Source: JABDPF01 sp037384065
GTDB lineage: Bacteria; Pseudomonadota; Gammaproteobacteria; Xanthomonadales; SZUA-36
NCBI GenBank assembly: GCA_037384065.1
Contig: JARROJ010000003.1
Span: forward strand, 4,473 to 68,472
Direction: 5' to 3'
DNA length: 64,000 nucleotides
Both the position numbers and the translations under genes were made by a program. Below are positions 41,645-51,561 of this stretch, piece after piece. The first letter of the stretch is position 1; the number at the start of each line of letters is the position of its first letter. Under the pieces are notes generated by a model that made no database searches, had not been told where the DNA came from, and saw nothing but the letters and a program-made list of their open reading frames with translations.

Positions 41645-42409
41645 TCAGGTCGCAAACCTGAAGCGCCCGGCGCCCGCGGGCCGGCCCGCCGCATCGAACC
41701 GGCGCTCTTCGAAAAACACTTCGCCGTCGCGGCCGAGCAACAGCACGGTGCTGCACCGCGTCCCGTAAACCGGCGAGCGGATGAACAGCTGCCGGGCCAG
41801 GTTTTCGGGCGCCAGCCGCGCCGCAACGCCGTCCGGCAACGTTCCGCCCACCGCGTGCGTATCGGTCAGCAGATCGAACAGCCGCTCCGGGTCCACGGTT
41901 TCGTCGGCCAGCAGCGCCGCGAGGCGCTCCCGGCCCGCGCTGACCTTCGGCCAGTCGGTGTCGAGCAGATGATTGCTCAGACCGTGCAGGCCGGACGTCA
42001 CCGGCCGGGGATCCACGCCGCGGTTCGACAGGTAAACCAGTTCGCCGGGGCGGCCCAGCAACAGGTTGAAACCCGCGTAATCGGTTCCCGCCGCGGCCAG
42101 CCCCCCCGCCGCCTCCAGCGGCTCGTCCGCCCCGGTCAGCCACGCGGTGACCAACTGCCCGCGTGAACGCCGCGCGTCGTGCGCCGACCGCGGCGTCTCC
42201 CGGTAATTGGTCAGCGCCGCGAAACGCCCGTGACGCGTGACGCCCAGCCAGGTGCCGCCGGCCTCCAGGTCGCGCCCGGCCAGGATTTCATCGTGCTCGG
42301 CCCAGAACCCAGCCGCCGCGGCCGGACGCTCATGAAACTCGTCCCGGTTGGCGGCGAGCACCAGCTCATAGCGCGGGTGCGCCCGCCAGGCGAACAGAAT
42401 CAGGCACAT
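41645..42409 (-). CDS. NRDE/TANGO2-family protein
   Basis: From the ATG at 42409 the product is 254 residues beginning MCLILFAW, with a cysteine at position 2, followed by the family motif ANRDEFHERP. This NRDE (TANGO2) family has been linked in eukaryotes to membrane trafficking and heme handling; the bacterial role is unclear. The Cys2 start is typical of Ntn-like hydrolase folds. A GTG three codons upstream (42418) would add MRT but hides Cys2. The gene converges with the metallopeptidase (19 bp between stops) and is divergent from the MFS gene. Confidence 0.85.
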   Translation of the reverse strand: MCLILFAWRAHPRYELVLAANRDEFHERPAAAAGFWAEHDEILAGRDLEAGGTWLGVTRHGRFAALTNYRETPRSAHDARRSRGQLVTAWLTGADEPLEAAGGLAAAGTDYAGFNLLLGRPGELVYLSNRGVDPRPVTSGLHGLSNHLLDTDWPKVSAGRERLAALLADETVDPERLFDLLTDTHAVGGTLPDGVAARLAPENLARQLFIRSPVYGTRCSTVLLLGRDGEVFFEERRFDAAGRPAGAGRFRFAT

Positions 42410-42510
42410 CGTTCGCACCGTGGGCGACGCGCCCGAAACAGACCTTTTCCTGCAATCGTCTCGAACATGGTCTATACCCTATCAGGGAACATCGCGCTTC
42501 GAGGATACCA

Positions 42511-43809
42511 ATGATGCAATCACCGGCACTGTTTATGTCGACCAGCGCTGCGGTTCGCTACAGCACCGGCGCCCTGGCCTATTTCGCCCAGGGCATTCCG
42601 ATGGGCCTGCTGCACATCGCCCTGCCGGCCTGGCTGTCGACACAGGGCGTTTCGGCATCGGCCATCGCCGCGTTCCTCGGCGTCATCATGCTGCCCTGGG
42701 CCTTCAAACTGCTGGCCGGCCCGCTGATGGATCACTTCGAATACCTGCCGATGGGCGCCAAGCGGCCCTGGGTGCTCGGTTGCCAGCTCGGCATGGTCGC
42801 CAGCCTGCTGTTTCTCGCCCGCGTCGATGACCCGGTCGCCCAGATCGGCCTGCTGACGGCCATCGGCTTCGCCATCAACACCTTCACCGCCATGCAGGAC
42901 GTCGCCGTGGACGGCATGGCCATCACCCTGGTGCCGCTGGAGGAAGAGGGGCGGCTCAATGCCTTCATGAGCTTCGGCAAGACCATCGGCTGGGCGGCCA
43001 CCTCGGCGCTGACGGGAACCCTGCTGGTGGTCTACGGCATGACCGTGACGGCGGTCGTCTGCAGCCTGGTGACGGCACTCATTTTTCTGTACCTGCTGGC
43101 GGTGCGTGAACGGCGCAACGAGCGCCTGCTGCCCTGGAGCCGCGGCGAGGCGAGCCCGAAAAATGCGCCGCCCCCCTCGTTCCGGCAGGTATTCTCCGAC
43201 CTCAACCACGTCCTCTGGACGCGGGCGAGCATCGTCATCATGCTGATCATGTTCATCGACGGCATCGTCAGCGGTTACGGCCGCGCGCTGATGCCCATCG
43301 CGGCCATCCAGGTGTTCGGATTCACCACACCGCAATGGTCCGATCTGAACGCGATCATGGGGCTGATCGGCGCCGTCGTCGCGCTGGCGCTCGGGCCCTT
43401 CATCGACCGCTTCGGGGCCAAGGCGATCATGGGGCTGACGATCTTCCTGACCGGCGTGCACGCCTTCACGCTGGCCGGAACGCAGGAACTCTGGGCCAAC
43501 GACACCTACGTGCTCGTGATGATGTCGCTGTGGATCCTGCTGCTGCCTGTCATCATGGTCTGTGCCCTCGCCCTAGCCATGAGTATCTGCTCCCACGCCG
43601 AATCGGCGACCCAGTTCGCGATCTACATGTCCGTGTCCAACCTCGGCGCCACCGCGGGTTCGTTCTTCTACGGCGCCGTTGCGGACGTCACCAGCTGGCA
43701 ACAGAACTACGCGCTGAAGGGCTTTCTCGTGTTCCTGCTGTTGCTGGCGATCCTGATGTACCGCTCGCACGGCCATCCGGAGCAGATCCTGGACGAACGC
43801 GAACCCTGA
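42511..43809 (+). CDS. MFS permease (AmpG/siderophore-transporter-like)
   Basis: The 432-residue, 12-helix membrane protein belongs to the major facilitator superfamily. The N-terminal signature LAYFAQGIPMGLLHIALPAWLS and the motif-A-like RPWVLGCQLGM recall AmpG-type permeases (muropeptide uptake) and RhtX/FptX siderophore importers. The substrate cannot be decided. A GAGGA Shine-Dalgarno precedes ATGATG; the first ATG is used here. An 11-bp dyad CCCTATCAGGG at 42477-42487 lies in its leader and might be an operator. Confidence 0.8.
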   Translation: MMQSPALFMSTSAAVRYSTGALAYFAQGIPMGLLHIALPAWLSTQGVSASAIAAFLGVIMLPWAFKLLAGPLMDHFEYLPMGAKRPWVLGCQLGMVASLLFLARVDDPVAQIGLLTAIGFAINTFTAMQDVAVDGMAITLVPLEEEGRLNAFMSFGKTIGWAATSALTGTLLVVYGMTVTAVVCSLVTALIFLYLLAVRERRNERLLPWSRGEASPKNAPPPSFRQVFSDLNHVLWTRASIVIMLIMFIDGIVSGYGRALMPIAAIQVFGFTTPQWSDLNAIMGLIGAVVALALGPFIDRFGAKAIMGLTIFLTGVHAFTLAGTQELWANDTYVLVMMSLWILLLPVIMVCALALAMSICSHAESATQFAIYMSVSNLGATAGSFFYGAVADVTSWQQNYALKGFLVFLLLLAILMYRSHGHPEQILDEREP

Positions 43810-43818
43810 GCGACGCGT

Positions 43819-44355
43819 TCAGTCGCTGCCGACACGGAACAGGACGAGCGGCTCGCGCCAGTCCAGCAGGCCGGACGCCGGGTCGGCGATCCGCGCGAGA
43901 TGCGCCTCGGTGAGTTCACCGAGAATCACGCTGCCCTCGAAGGCCTTGCCGGGGATTTCCCCGCGCTCGACCGCTTCGACGAACGCCTCCGGGTCGGGGT
44001 ACCAGGCCCGCACCCGGTTCGGCGAATGGTCGACGACCACCCACTGGTAGCCGTGTTCGGTGTCCCGGTCCTCGACGCTGAAGAACACCAGGCCGGCCGT
44101 GCTGCGCACCGCGCCATCCAGCACCTCGAGTTCGGGGCCTTCCGCGCCGGACTCGATCCAGGCCACCTGCAGGCGACCCTGCGCCGCGTCACGGACCCGG
44201 GTCGTCACGGCGGCGCCGTCGGCGAGCCAGGTTCCCGACCAGCTTTCGTCCAGGGGAACCGCCGCTTCGCCCATCGGGCGCGGCGCGTAAACCGACTCGC
44301 AACCGGCCATGACCAGCACCGCAAAAATGGTGATCAGCACGCACAATCGTTTCAT
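43819..44355 (-). CDS. Hypothetical lipoprotein
   Basis: I do not recognise the family. The 178-residue product has a lipoprotein signal peptide with lipobox VMAGC (C19) and a soluble periplasmic part with a Trp-rich beginning (DESWSGTWLADG). Beta-strand-like segments follow, such as GLVFFSVEDRDTEHGYQWVVVD. No cysteine pairs or repeats are seen. A GGGAG Shine-Dalgarno lies before its ATG. It is divergent from the VPS10 gene and converges with the MFS gene (9 bp between stops). Confidence 0.68.
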   Translation of the reverse strand: MKRLCVLITIFAVLVMAGCESVYAPRPMGEAAVPLDESWSGTWLADGAAVTTRVRDAAQGRLQVAWIESGAEGPELEVLDGAVRSTAGLVFFSVEDRDTEHGYQWVVVDHSPNRVRAWYPDPEAFVEAVERGEIPGKAFEGSVILGELTEAHLARIADPASGLLDWREPLVLFRVGSD

Positions 44356-44377
44356 TACGTTTTCTCCCGCCGGGTTC

Positions 44378-44383
44378 TATAAT
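44378..44383 (+). promoter_or_regulatory. Perfect -10 hexamer TATAAT for the VPS10-like gene
   Basis: TATAAT at 44378-44383 lies 34 bp before the ATG at 44418. The -35 position has no good match. The surroundings also read TATAGA on the other strand, so divergent transcription of the lipoprotein gene from the same spot is possible. Confidence 0.5.
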
Positions 44384-44417
44384 CAACGTCCGAATCAGCC
44401 ACCCCTCGGATTCCATC

Positions 44418-47400
44418 ATGTTCGCACACTTGAAACCCGGTTTGCTCGTCCTTGCCGCCCTCGCGACGCTCGCCTGCGTCACCCCACCCGCGGCGGCCGC
44501 CGCCGGCACCGCAGCGCTCGAGGGTCTCGAATGGCGTAACGTCGGTCCCTGGCGGGGCGGCCGCGTGACCGCGGTAACCGGCATACCCGGCAACCGCTCG
44601 CTGTATTACATGGGCGCCACGGGCGGCGGCGTCTGGAAGACCGAAAACGCCGGGCGCACCTGGGAAAACCTCTCCGACGGGTTCTTCGAAGTCGGCACGA
44701 TCGGTGCGATCGCGGTGTCCGAATCGGACCCCAACGTGATCTACGTCGGCACCGGCGAGGCGCCGATCCGCGGCGTCACCACCAGCCACGGCGACGGGAT
44801 GTGGAAATCCACCGACGGCGGCCGGACCTGGGCCCATATCGGCCTCGAGAACAGCGGCCAGATCGCGAACGTCCGCATCCATCCGAGCGACCCGGATGTC
44901 GCCTGGGTCGGCGTGCAGGGGCAGATCTGGGGGCCGAACGAGGAGCGCGGGGTGTTTCGCACGCGTGACGGCGGCGCAACCTGGGAGCACGTCCTGAAGA
45001 TCGGCCCGCAGACCGGCGCATCGGATCTGCGCCTCGACCCGACCAATCCGCGCATCCTCTACGCCGCGATGTGGAACCACGGCCGCAAACCCTGGTACAT
45101 CCATTCAGGCGGCACCGATGGCGGAATCTACAAATCGACCGACAGCGGCGACACCTGGACCAAGCTCACCGGCGGGCTGCCGGAAATGGTCGGCAAAGTC
45201 GCGGTGGACATCTCGGCCAGCCAGCCGCAGCGGGTCTACGCCCTGCTCGAGGCCGAACCCGGCCAGGGCGGCCTGTGGCGCAGCGACGACGGCGGCGCGA
45301 CCTGGCGGCAGATGAACGGCCACCGCGTGCTGCATTCGCGGGCCTGGTACTACATCCACCTGGCCGCGGACCCGGTCGACCCGGACACCGTATACGTGCT
45401 CAATGTCCCGCTGATGAAATCGATCGACGGCGGCCGCACCTTCGAGCGCATCGAAACGCCGCACGGCGACCACCACGACCACTGGATCAACCCTGCCGAC
45501 AACCGCAACATGATCAACGGCAACGACGGCGGCGCGACCATCACCTTCGACGGCGGCGCGACCTGGTCGACGCTGATGAACCAGCCGACCGCGCAGTTCT
45601 ACCGCGTGACCACCGACAACCAGGTGCCGTTCCGGATCTACGGCGGCCAGCAGGACAACACCACCGTGGCGATCGCCAGCCGCAGCCTGTACGGCGGCAT
45701 CGGCGTGGCCGACTACTTCGACGCGGGCGGTGGCGAAAGCGCGCACATTGCGTTCGACCCGGACGACCCGCGGCTGATCTATGCGACCACGATCAACGGC
45801 ACGCTGACCGAATACGACCACGCGACCGGTCTCGAGCGCATCATCATTCCCTACCCGGAACTCGTGTACGGCAAGGATTCGAAGGACCTCAAGTACCGCA
45901 CCAACTGGAACGCGCCGGTGGCCGTCTCGCCCCATGACCCGGCCGTGATCTACTACGGCACCCAGAAACTGCTGCGCAGCAGCGACCGGGGCCTGAACTG
46001 GGAAGAGATCAGCGGCGACCTGACCCGCAACGACCCCGACAAGCAGGGCCGCAACGGCGGCCCCCTGACGCCCGAGAACGTCGGCGCCGAGTTCTACAAC
46101 ACGATTTTCTACATCGTCGAGTCGGCGCGCGAAGCGGGCGTCATCTGGGTCGGCAGCGATGACGGCCTGGTGCACATCAGCCGCGACAACGGCGCCAGCT
46201 GGACCGACGTGTCGCCGCCGCACAAGGGCGAGGCGATGATCAACGCCATCGAACTCAGCCCCCACGCCGACGGCACGGCCTACCTGGCCGTGGCGGCGTA
46301 CAAACTGAATGACTTCAGTCCCTACATCTACAAGACGACCGATTACGGCCGGCGCTGGAAGCGCATCGACGAGGGCCTGCCCGAGGACACGTTCGTGCGC
46401 GTCGTGCGCGAAGATCCGCGCCGGGCCGGCCAGCTGTACGCCGGCACCGAGGCCGGAATGTTCGTTTCCTTCGACGACGGCGACCGCTGGCATTCGCTTG
46501 CGCTCAACCTGCCGCCGGTGCCGATCACCGACCTGGCCATCCGCCAGGACAGCCTGGTCGCCGCGACCCAGGGACGTGGCTTCTGGGTGCTGGACGACCT
46601 GTTCATGGCGCGCGCCGCGGCGGCGGGCATCGGCGACGAACCGGTCGAGGTGTTCGTTGCGGATGAAAATGTCCTGTTCCGCGGTCGCGGCTGGTCCTCG
46701 GAAGACTTCGAGGCCGAAAACCCGCCCTCGGGCGCGCGCATCCATTACCACCTGGCCGAAGCGCCGGCCGACGGCGACGTGCTGACGATCGAGATTCTCG
46801 ACGCCGACGGCCAACGCGTGCGCGGGTTCGCGAGCGAAGAAACCGAGCACGAGCGCTGCGTGGCGCACAACGAGGACCCCCGCCGCCCGTACCGGCCGAC
46901 CTATCCGCCGGCCGAGGCGGGCCTGAATCACTGGGACTGGCGCGGCGACAGCGACCCCTTCCCCTGCGTGCGCGACATGACGTTGTTCGCGGGCCTGCGG
47001 GGCCCGCGGGTCGAGCCGGGAACCTACACCGCGCGGGTCGAAGTCGGCGGCCAGCGCGCCGAAACGACGTTCCGCCTGGTGGACGATCCGCGCATCGATG
47101 CCGCGCCGGAGGACCGGCGGGCCTGGGCGGCGCGCGTCGCGGAAACGGCGAACCTGCTCGAGCGGACCCTGGTCGCGCTCGGCGACCTGCGCTCGACCCG
47201 CGACCAGGTTCAGGCGCTGATGGCCGTGCATCCGGACGAGACCGAACTGCAGGCGGCCGGCCGGGCCGTGCTGGACGCCATCGAAGCCTGGGATCACCGC
47301 GTGATCCAACCGCTGCATGAGACCTACGAGGACGAAGACGCCTGGGAGACGATGCTGGCCGGGCAGGTCCGCTTCCTGCTCGACGGCATGGAAGAGAGCG

Positions 47401-47561
47401 GCGCTCCGGTGACCGCCGGCGCGCTGGACCGCCTGCGTGATCTGCAGGCCGAGTTCGACGGACTGGAACGCGAAAAGGGCCGCATCGAGAACGAACTGGT
47501 CGCGGCCATCAACCGCTGGGCCCGCGAGCGCGGCATTCCGCACATCGCGACCGGCGGCTGA
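44418..47561 (+). CDS. Secreted VPS10/sortilin-like protein with multiple Asp-box repeats
   Basis: The 1047-residue product has a signal peptide (about 1-28, ending PPAAAA) and a long beta-propeller region with repeated BNR/Asp-box motifs of form SxDxGxTW. Visible copies include NAGRTW, TDGGRTW, RDGGATW, TDSGDTW, DDGGATW, IDGGRTF, FDGGATW, SDRGLNW and RDNGASW. This is the VPS10/sortilin-like fold used by many secreted bacterial proteins, including glycosidase-like and peptidase-linked forms. The last 300 residues form a separate part with an Ig-like segment (ARVEVGGQRAETTFRLVDD) and a helical tail. No catalytic site is obvious, so a binding role is as likely as an enzymatic one. Confidence 0.82.
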   Translation: MFAHLKPGLLVLAALATLACVTPPAAAAAGTAALEGLEWRNVGPWRGGRVTAVTGIPGNRSLYYMGATGGGVWKTENAGRTWENLSDGFFEVGTIGAIAVSESDPNVIYVGTGEAPIRGVTTSHGDGMWKSTDGGRTWAHIGLENSGQIANVRIHPSDPDVAWVGVQGQIWGPNEERGVFRTRDGGATWEHVLKIGPQTGASDLRLDPTNPRILYAAMWNHGRKPWYIHSGGTDGGIYKSTDSGDTWTKLTGGLPEMVGKVAVDISASQPQRVYALLEAEPGQGGLWRSDDGGATWRQMNGHRVLHSRAWYYIHLAADPVDPDTVYVLNVPLMKSIDGGRTFERIETPHGDHHDHWINPADNRNMINGNDGGATITFDGGATWSTLMNQPTAQFYRVTTDNQVPFRIYGGQQDNTTVAIASRSLYGGIGVADYFDAGGGESAHIAFDPDDPRLIYATTINGTLTEYDHATGLERIIIPYPELVYGKDSKDLKYRTNWNAPVAVSPHDPAVIYYGTQKLLRSSDRGLNWEEISGDLTRNDPDKQGRNGGPLTPENVGAEFYNTIFYIVESAREAGVIWVGSDDGLVHISRDNGASWTDVSPPHKGEAMINAIELSPHADGTAYLAVAAYKLNDFSPYIYKTTDYGRRWKRIDEGLPEDTFVRVVREDPRRAGQLYAGTEAGMFVSFDDGDRWHSLALNLPPVPITDLAIRQDSLVAATQGRGFWVLDDLFMARAAAAGIGDEPVEVFVADENVLFRGRGWSSEDFEAENPPSGARIHYHLAEAPADGDVLTIEILDADGQRVRGFASEETEHERCVAHNEDPRRPYRPTYPPAEAGLNHWDWRGDSDPFPCVRDMTLFAGLRGPRVEPGTYTARVEVGGQRAETTFRLVDDPRIDAAPEDRRAWAARVAETANLLERTLVALGDLRSTRDQVQALMAVHPDETELQAAGRAVLDAIEAWDHRVIQPLHETYEDEDAWETMLAGQVRFLLDGMEESGAPVTAGALDRLRDLQAEFDGLEREKGRIENELVAAINRWARERGIPHIATGG

Positions 47562-47570
47562 GACCGGGGC

Positions 47571-48434
47571 TCAGGCGAACCAGGCCGTCAGCGCGTCGGC
47601 AAAGCGGCCCGGCGCCGCCGGATCGGTGCGCAGGTAGAGCGACGGCTCGATCAACTCCTGCTCCATCAGGAGAAAATCGTCCGCGGCGTCGCGCACGAAG
47701 TCGATGCGGGCGTAAAGCGGCCGCAGCGCGAGCGCGCCCAGCGCCAGGTCAGCGCGCTCGCGCAGGCGCGCCGGCGGACGCGCCGGACGGACCTCCGCAC
47801 CGTGCTCTTCCTGCGAGCGAAACTCACCGGACGCGGGCGTTTTCAGAATCGTGTGGCTGTACCGGCCACCGAAGTAGAACAGCGAGTACTCGCCCTCGTC
47901 GAGAATGTGCGGCATGAACGGCTGGACCAGCGCGCGGCGGCCGCGAAACCGCTGCGCGATCCGCGTGCGCCGCGCCGTCGGTTCGTCGGCGGAAACGCGC
48001 CAGGCGTCCTCGCCGTTGGCGCCGATCACCGGCTTGATCACCAGCGTTTCGCTGCCCAGGCGTTCCGCCCAGGCCGCGAACTGCCCCGCCTCCACGCGGT
48101 CGGGCCAGAGCGTCGGCACGATGCCGACACCGCGCTCGGCCAGGTCGCGCAGATAGGTTTTTTCGAGGTTCCAGCGGACCAGGTCCAGCGGATTGGCGAG
48201 GCGGGTCTGCCGGTCGATGTCGTGCAGCACCGACAGAAACCCCGGCACGTCGTGCCAGTAGTCCCACGTCGAACGGATAACGACGGCGTCGAAGTCGGAC
48301 CAGGGCCGCGCGGTTTGCCGCCAGGACAGCGTCGCAACCGACCAGCCGCGCTCGGCCAGCGGCGCGATCGCATGCTCGTCGTCGATGACGAAATCGCCCA
48401 CCTCGTCGAGGGTGAGAAAGGCGCAGTGTTTCAC
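47571..48434 (-). CDS. ATP-grasp family protein
   Basis: From the GTG at 48434 the product is 287 residues and resembles ATP-grasp enzymes: SETLVIKPVIGANGEDAWRV is the lysine-bearing ATP-binding strand and glycine-rich loop. VQPFMPHILDEGEYSLFYFGGRYSHTI resembles the central lid segment, and YARIDFVRDAADDFLLMEQELIEPSLYL carries the metal-binding acidic residues. ATP-grasp enzymes ligate carboxylates to amines or thiols, so a glutathione-synthetase- or RimK-like reaction is plausible, but the substrate is unknown. No other GTG or ATG gives a better N-terminus. The gene is 11 bp from the MAPEG gene, probably one transcript; MAPEG proteins are often glutathione-related, which would fit a thiol or peptide ligase. 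Confidence 0.75.
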   Translation of the reverse strand: MKHCAFLTLDEVGDFVIDDEHAIAPLAERGWSVATLSWRQTARPWSDFDAVVIRSTWDYWHDVPGFLSVLHDIDRQTRLANPLDLVRWNLEKTYLRDLAERGVGIVPTLWPDRVEAGQFAAWAERLGSETLVIKPVIGANGEDAWRVSADEPTARRTRIAQRFRGRRALVQPFMPHILDEGEYSLFYFGGRYSHTILKTPASGEFRSQEEHGAEVRPARPPARLRERADLALGALALRPLYARIDFVRDAADDFLLMEQELIEPSLYLRTDPAAPGRFADALTAWFA

Positions 48435-48445
48435 GGCGCGCGGGC

Positions 48446-48832
48446 TCAACCGAGCAGTTGCAGCACCACGCCGATGAGTGCGCCGACGAGCAGCACCGCG
48501 TTGGCCAGCAGCGTGACCCCCATGCCGGGACCCCGCGATTTCGGATCGCGCGCGTACTCCCAGGCGTACAGTTGGCGCCCCAGGATGAACAGCGCGCCGG
48601 GCACCCAGGCCCAGCGGGCGCTGACGTAACTGGCGAACAGCATCAACGACGGCACGAACACGATCAGTTGCTCGAGCGTGTTCATCTGCACCCGGTACAG
48701 CCGTTCCCAGCGCTCGTCGCCCGACGTTCGGGGCGCCTCGACGCCGTAGCGGACGCGCGCGGCGCCGACGCGCAGGGTGAAATACACGTACTGGGCCAGG
48801 GCGATCAGGATGATCAGGGCAATCAGGTCCAT
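48446..48832 (-). CDS. MAPEG-family membrane protein
   Basis: The 128-residue product has four membrane helices and the MAPEG signature around ERLYRVQMNTLEQLIVFVPSLMLFA followed by ALFILGRQLYAWEY. MAPEG members include microsomal glutathione transferases and leukotriene synthases; bacterial members are poorly studied. The ATG at 48832 starts MDLIALII; five upstream codons are probably not used. It is upstream of the ATP-grasp gene in the same transcript. Confidence 0.86.
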   Translation of the reverse strand: MDLIALIILIALAQYVYFTLRVGAARVRYGVEAPRTSGDERWERLYRVQMNTLEQLIVFVPSLMLFASYVSARWAWVPGALFILGRQLYAWEYARDPKSRGPGMGVTLLANAVLLVGALIGVVLQLLG

Positions 48833-48881
48833 CGGGGTCTCCCGCATGCGGAAGGCCGGCCGCCCGGTCGCCCGTCATGCA

Positions 48882-48909
48882 TTCAAAGTTCACGGTCTCG
48901 CTGTAGAAT
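48882..48909 (+). promoter_or_regulatory. Candidate promoter of the DUF5706 gene
   Basis: TTCAAA (48882-48887) and TAGAAT (48904-48909) are separated by 16 bp. They match the -35 and -10 consensus at 4/6 and 5/6. The ATG lies 26 bp downstream. Confidence 0.45.
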
Positions 48910-48934
48910 AGCGGAAACAGTGGGGATTCCCAGC

Positions 48935-49555
48935 ATGGACGACAAAACCGAACAGCTTCAGGCCGAACTCGAAGCCGTCACCGAAGAGCTCGAGAAGAAA
49001 AAAGCGAAGGGACCCGGCACGAACCGGGGCATCGAGACCATGTTCCGGGCGACCTACCGCGTGCAGATGGACCTGACCGCGTTGGCCGACAACAAGGCGA
49101 ACATGATGATCAGCATCAACGGCATCATCATCTCGATCATCATCGCGGCCGTGTCGCCCAAGCTGGACAGCAACCCCTGGCTGATCCTGCCATCGACGCT
49201 GTTCCTGGTCGGCACCCTGATCTCGATCGTTTTTTCGATCCTCGCGGCGCGCCCGCGCATCAGCACCCAACCGATCACCCTGCAGGACCTGGAGAACAGC
49301 CGGGGGAACATCCTGTTCTTCGGCAATTTCGCCAATCTCGCCCCCGGGGATTTCCAGGAAGGGATGCTGGAGCTGATGCAGGACCGCCAGGTGATGTACG
49401 AGACGATGATCGACAACATCTACGGCATCGGCAGCGTTCTGAAAAAGAAATTCGCGCTGCTCCAGATCGCGTACACCAGTTTCATGCTGGCGCTGGTGCT
49501 GGGCGTTCTGTCGTTCATCGGCGTGTTTTTCTGGGTGCTGCCGCACAGCCCCTGA
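48935..49555 (+). CDS. DUF5706 / Pycsar-effector-like membrane protein
   Basis: The 206-residue product starts with a charged coiled-coil-like segment (about 1-25). The conserved TMFRATYRVQMDLTALADNKAN block follows, then two membrane helices (about 58-76 and 82-104), a soluble loop, and a third helix near the C-terminus (about 178-200). This arrangement is that of the DUF5706 family, whose members include the membrane effector (PycTM) of Pycsar antiphage systems, triggered by cyclic pyrimidine nucleotides. Here no uridylate or cytidylate cyclase gene is adjacent, and no nucleotide-binding domain is fused, so a Pycsar role is unproven. Function may instead be housekeeping. Confidence 0.7.
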   Translation: MDDKTEQLQAELEAVTEELEKKKAKGPGTNRGIETMFRATYRVQMDLTALADNKANMMISINGIIISIIIAAVSPKLDSNPWLILPSTLFLVGTLISIVFSILAARPRISTQPITLQDLENSRGNILFFGNFANLAPGDFQEGMLELMQDRQVMYETMIDNIYGIGSVLKKKFALLQIAYTSFMLALVLGVLSFIGVFFWVLPHSP

Positions 49556-49657
49556 CCGACTGTCCGGGTTTTTCGATTCCGCGTGCCGCAGGTCAACGGG
49601 CCGCGGCTCGGTTTCGCCTATGCTGACAGGTCCGGCAATTGGCGAGCGAGACCTGCA

Positions 49658-51220
<1,563 letters not shown>

Positions 51221-51561
51221 TCCCGCGCGGTTTGTGGAGACGGCCGAGCGGCGGGTCCGCGGGCTCGACCGCGTGATTGAGCCCCGATTATCGTTCCGTT
51301 CGCGCCGGAACGCCGTCTTACACTGACCCGAACGCGCATGACACATGCGAGTGCGTCCAGGCGGTGACGCCGCATGGCCCCTGACAGGGGCGTATGAGCC
51401 CTGGACGGGCTCATACCGAGCGTCACAGGGATGTGCTCGAGCGTCCCCTGGCAGGGGCCATGCGGTGGCGCTGCCGGGTCCGGTGCGATGGTGCGTCGAT
51501 CAGCGCCCGGCGGTACGCAGCGCGACCGTGCGAACACAAACCCGGAACGCGGGCCCGACGG
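51221..51561. other. 341-bp intergenic region after the HMG-CoA reductase gene
   Basis: This gap holds a small hairpin CGCATG/CATGCG (51335-51340 and 51344-51349), the structured repeat copy at 51360-51475, and no obvious gene. Both flanking genes end here, so the region is not a leader of either. The remaining sequence is GC-rich with no convincing promoter or terminator T-run. Confidence 0.6.
51360..51475 (+). repeat. Structured intergenic element, copy 2 (three-way-junction fold)
   Basis: The main stem joins 51370-51390 to 51445-51465 with one mismatch in 21 positions (CCGCATGG at the base, CCATGCGG opposite). Inside, GTATGAGCCC (51392-51401) and GGGCTCATAC (51407-51416) form a perfect 10-bp arm with loop TGGAC. 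A second arm pairs CGAG and CACA (51417-51427) with TGTG and CTCG (51432-51439) around the GNRA-type loop GGGA and a 3-nt bulge. Below the main stem, GGCGGT (51360-51365) can pair with GCTGCC (51470-51475) using G-U pairs. The core AGCG-n-CAGGGA-n-GCTCGAGCGT (51419-51444) is shared with copy 1 while the stems differ. Each main-stem arm is itself a near-palindrome (CCCCTG-CAGGGG), which also suggests protein-binding sites. Confidence 0.8.

Noticed and set aside
51370..51465. Integron attC site
   Set aside because: The imperfect palindrome is the right length, but I see no GTTRRRY and RYYYAAC core sites at the ends, and no integrase or cassette genes nearby.
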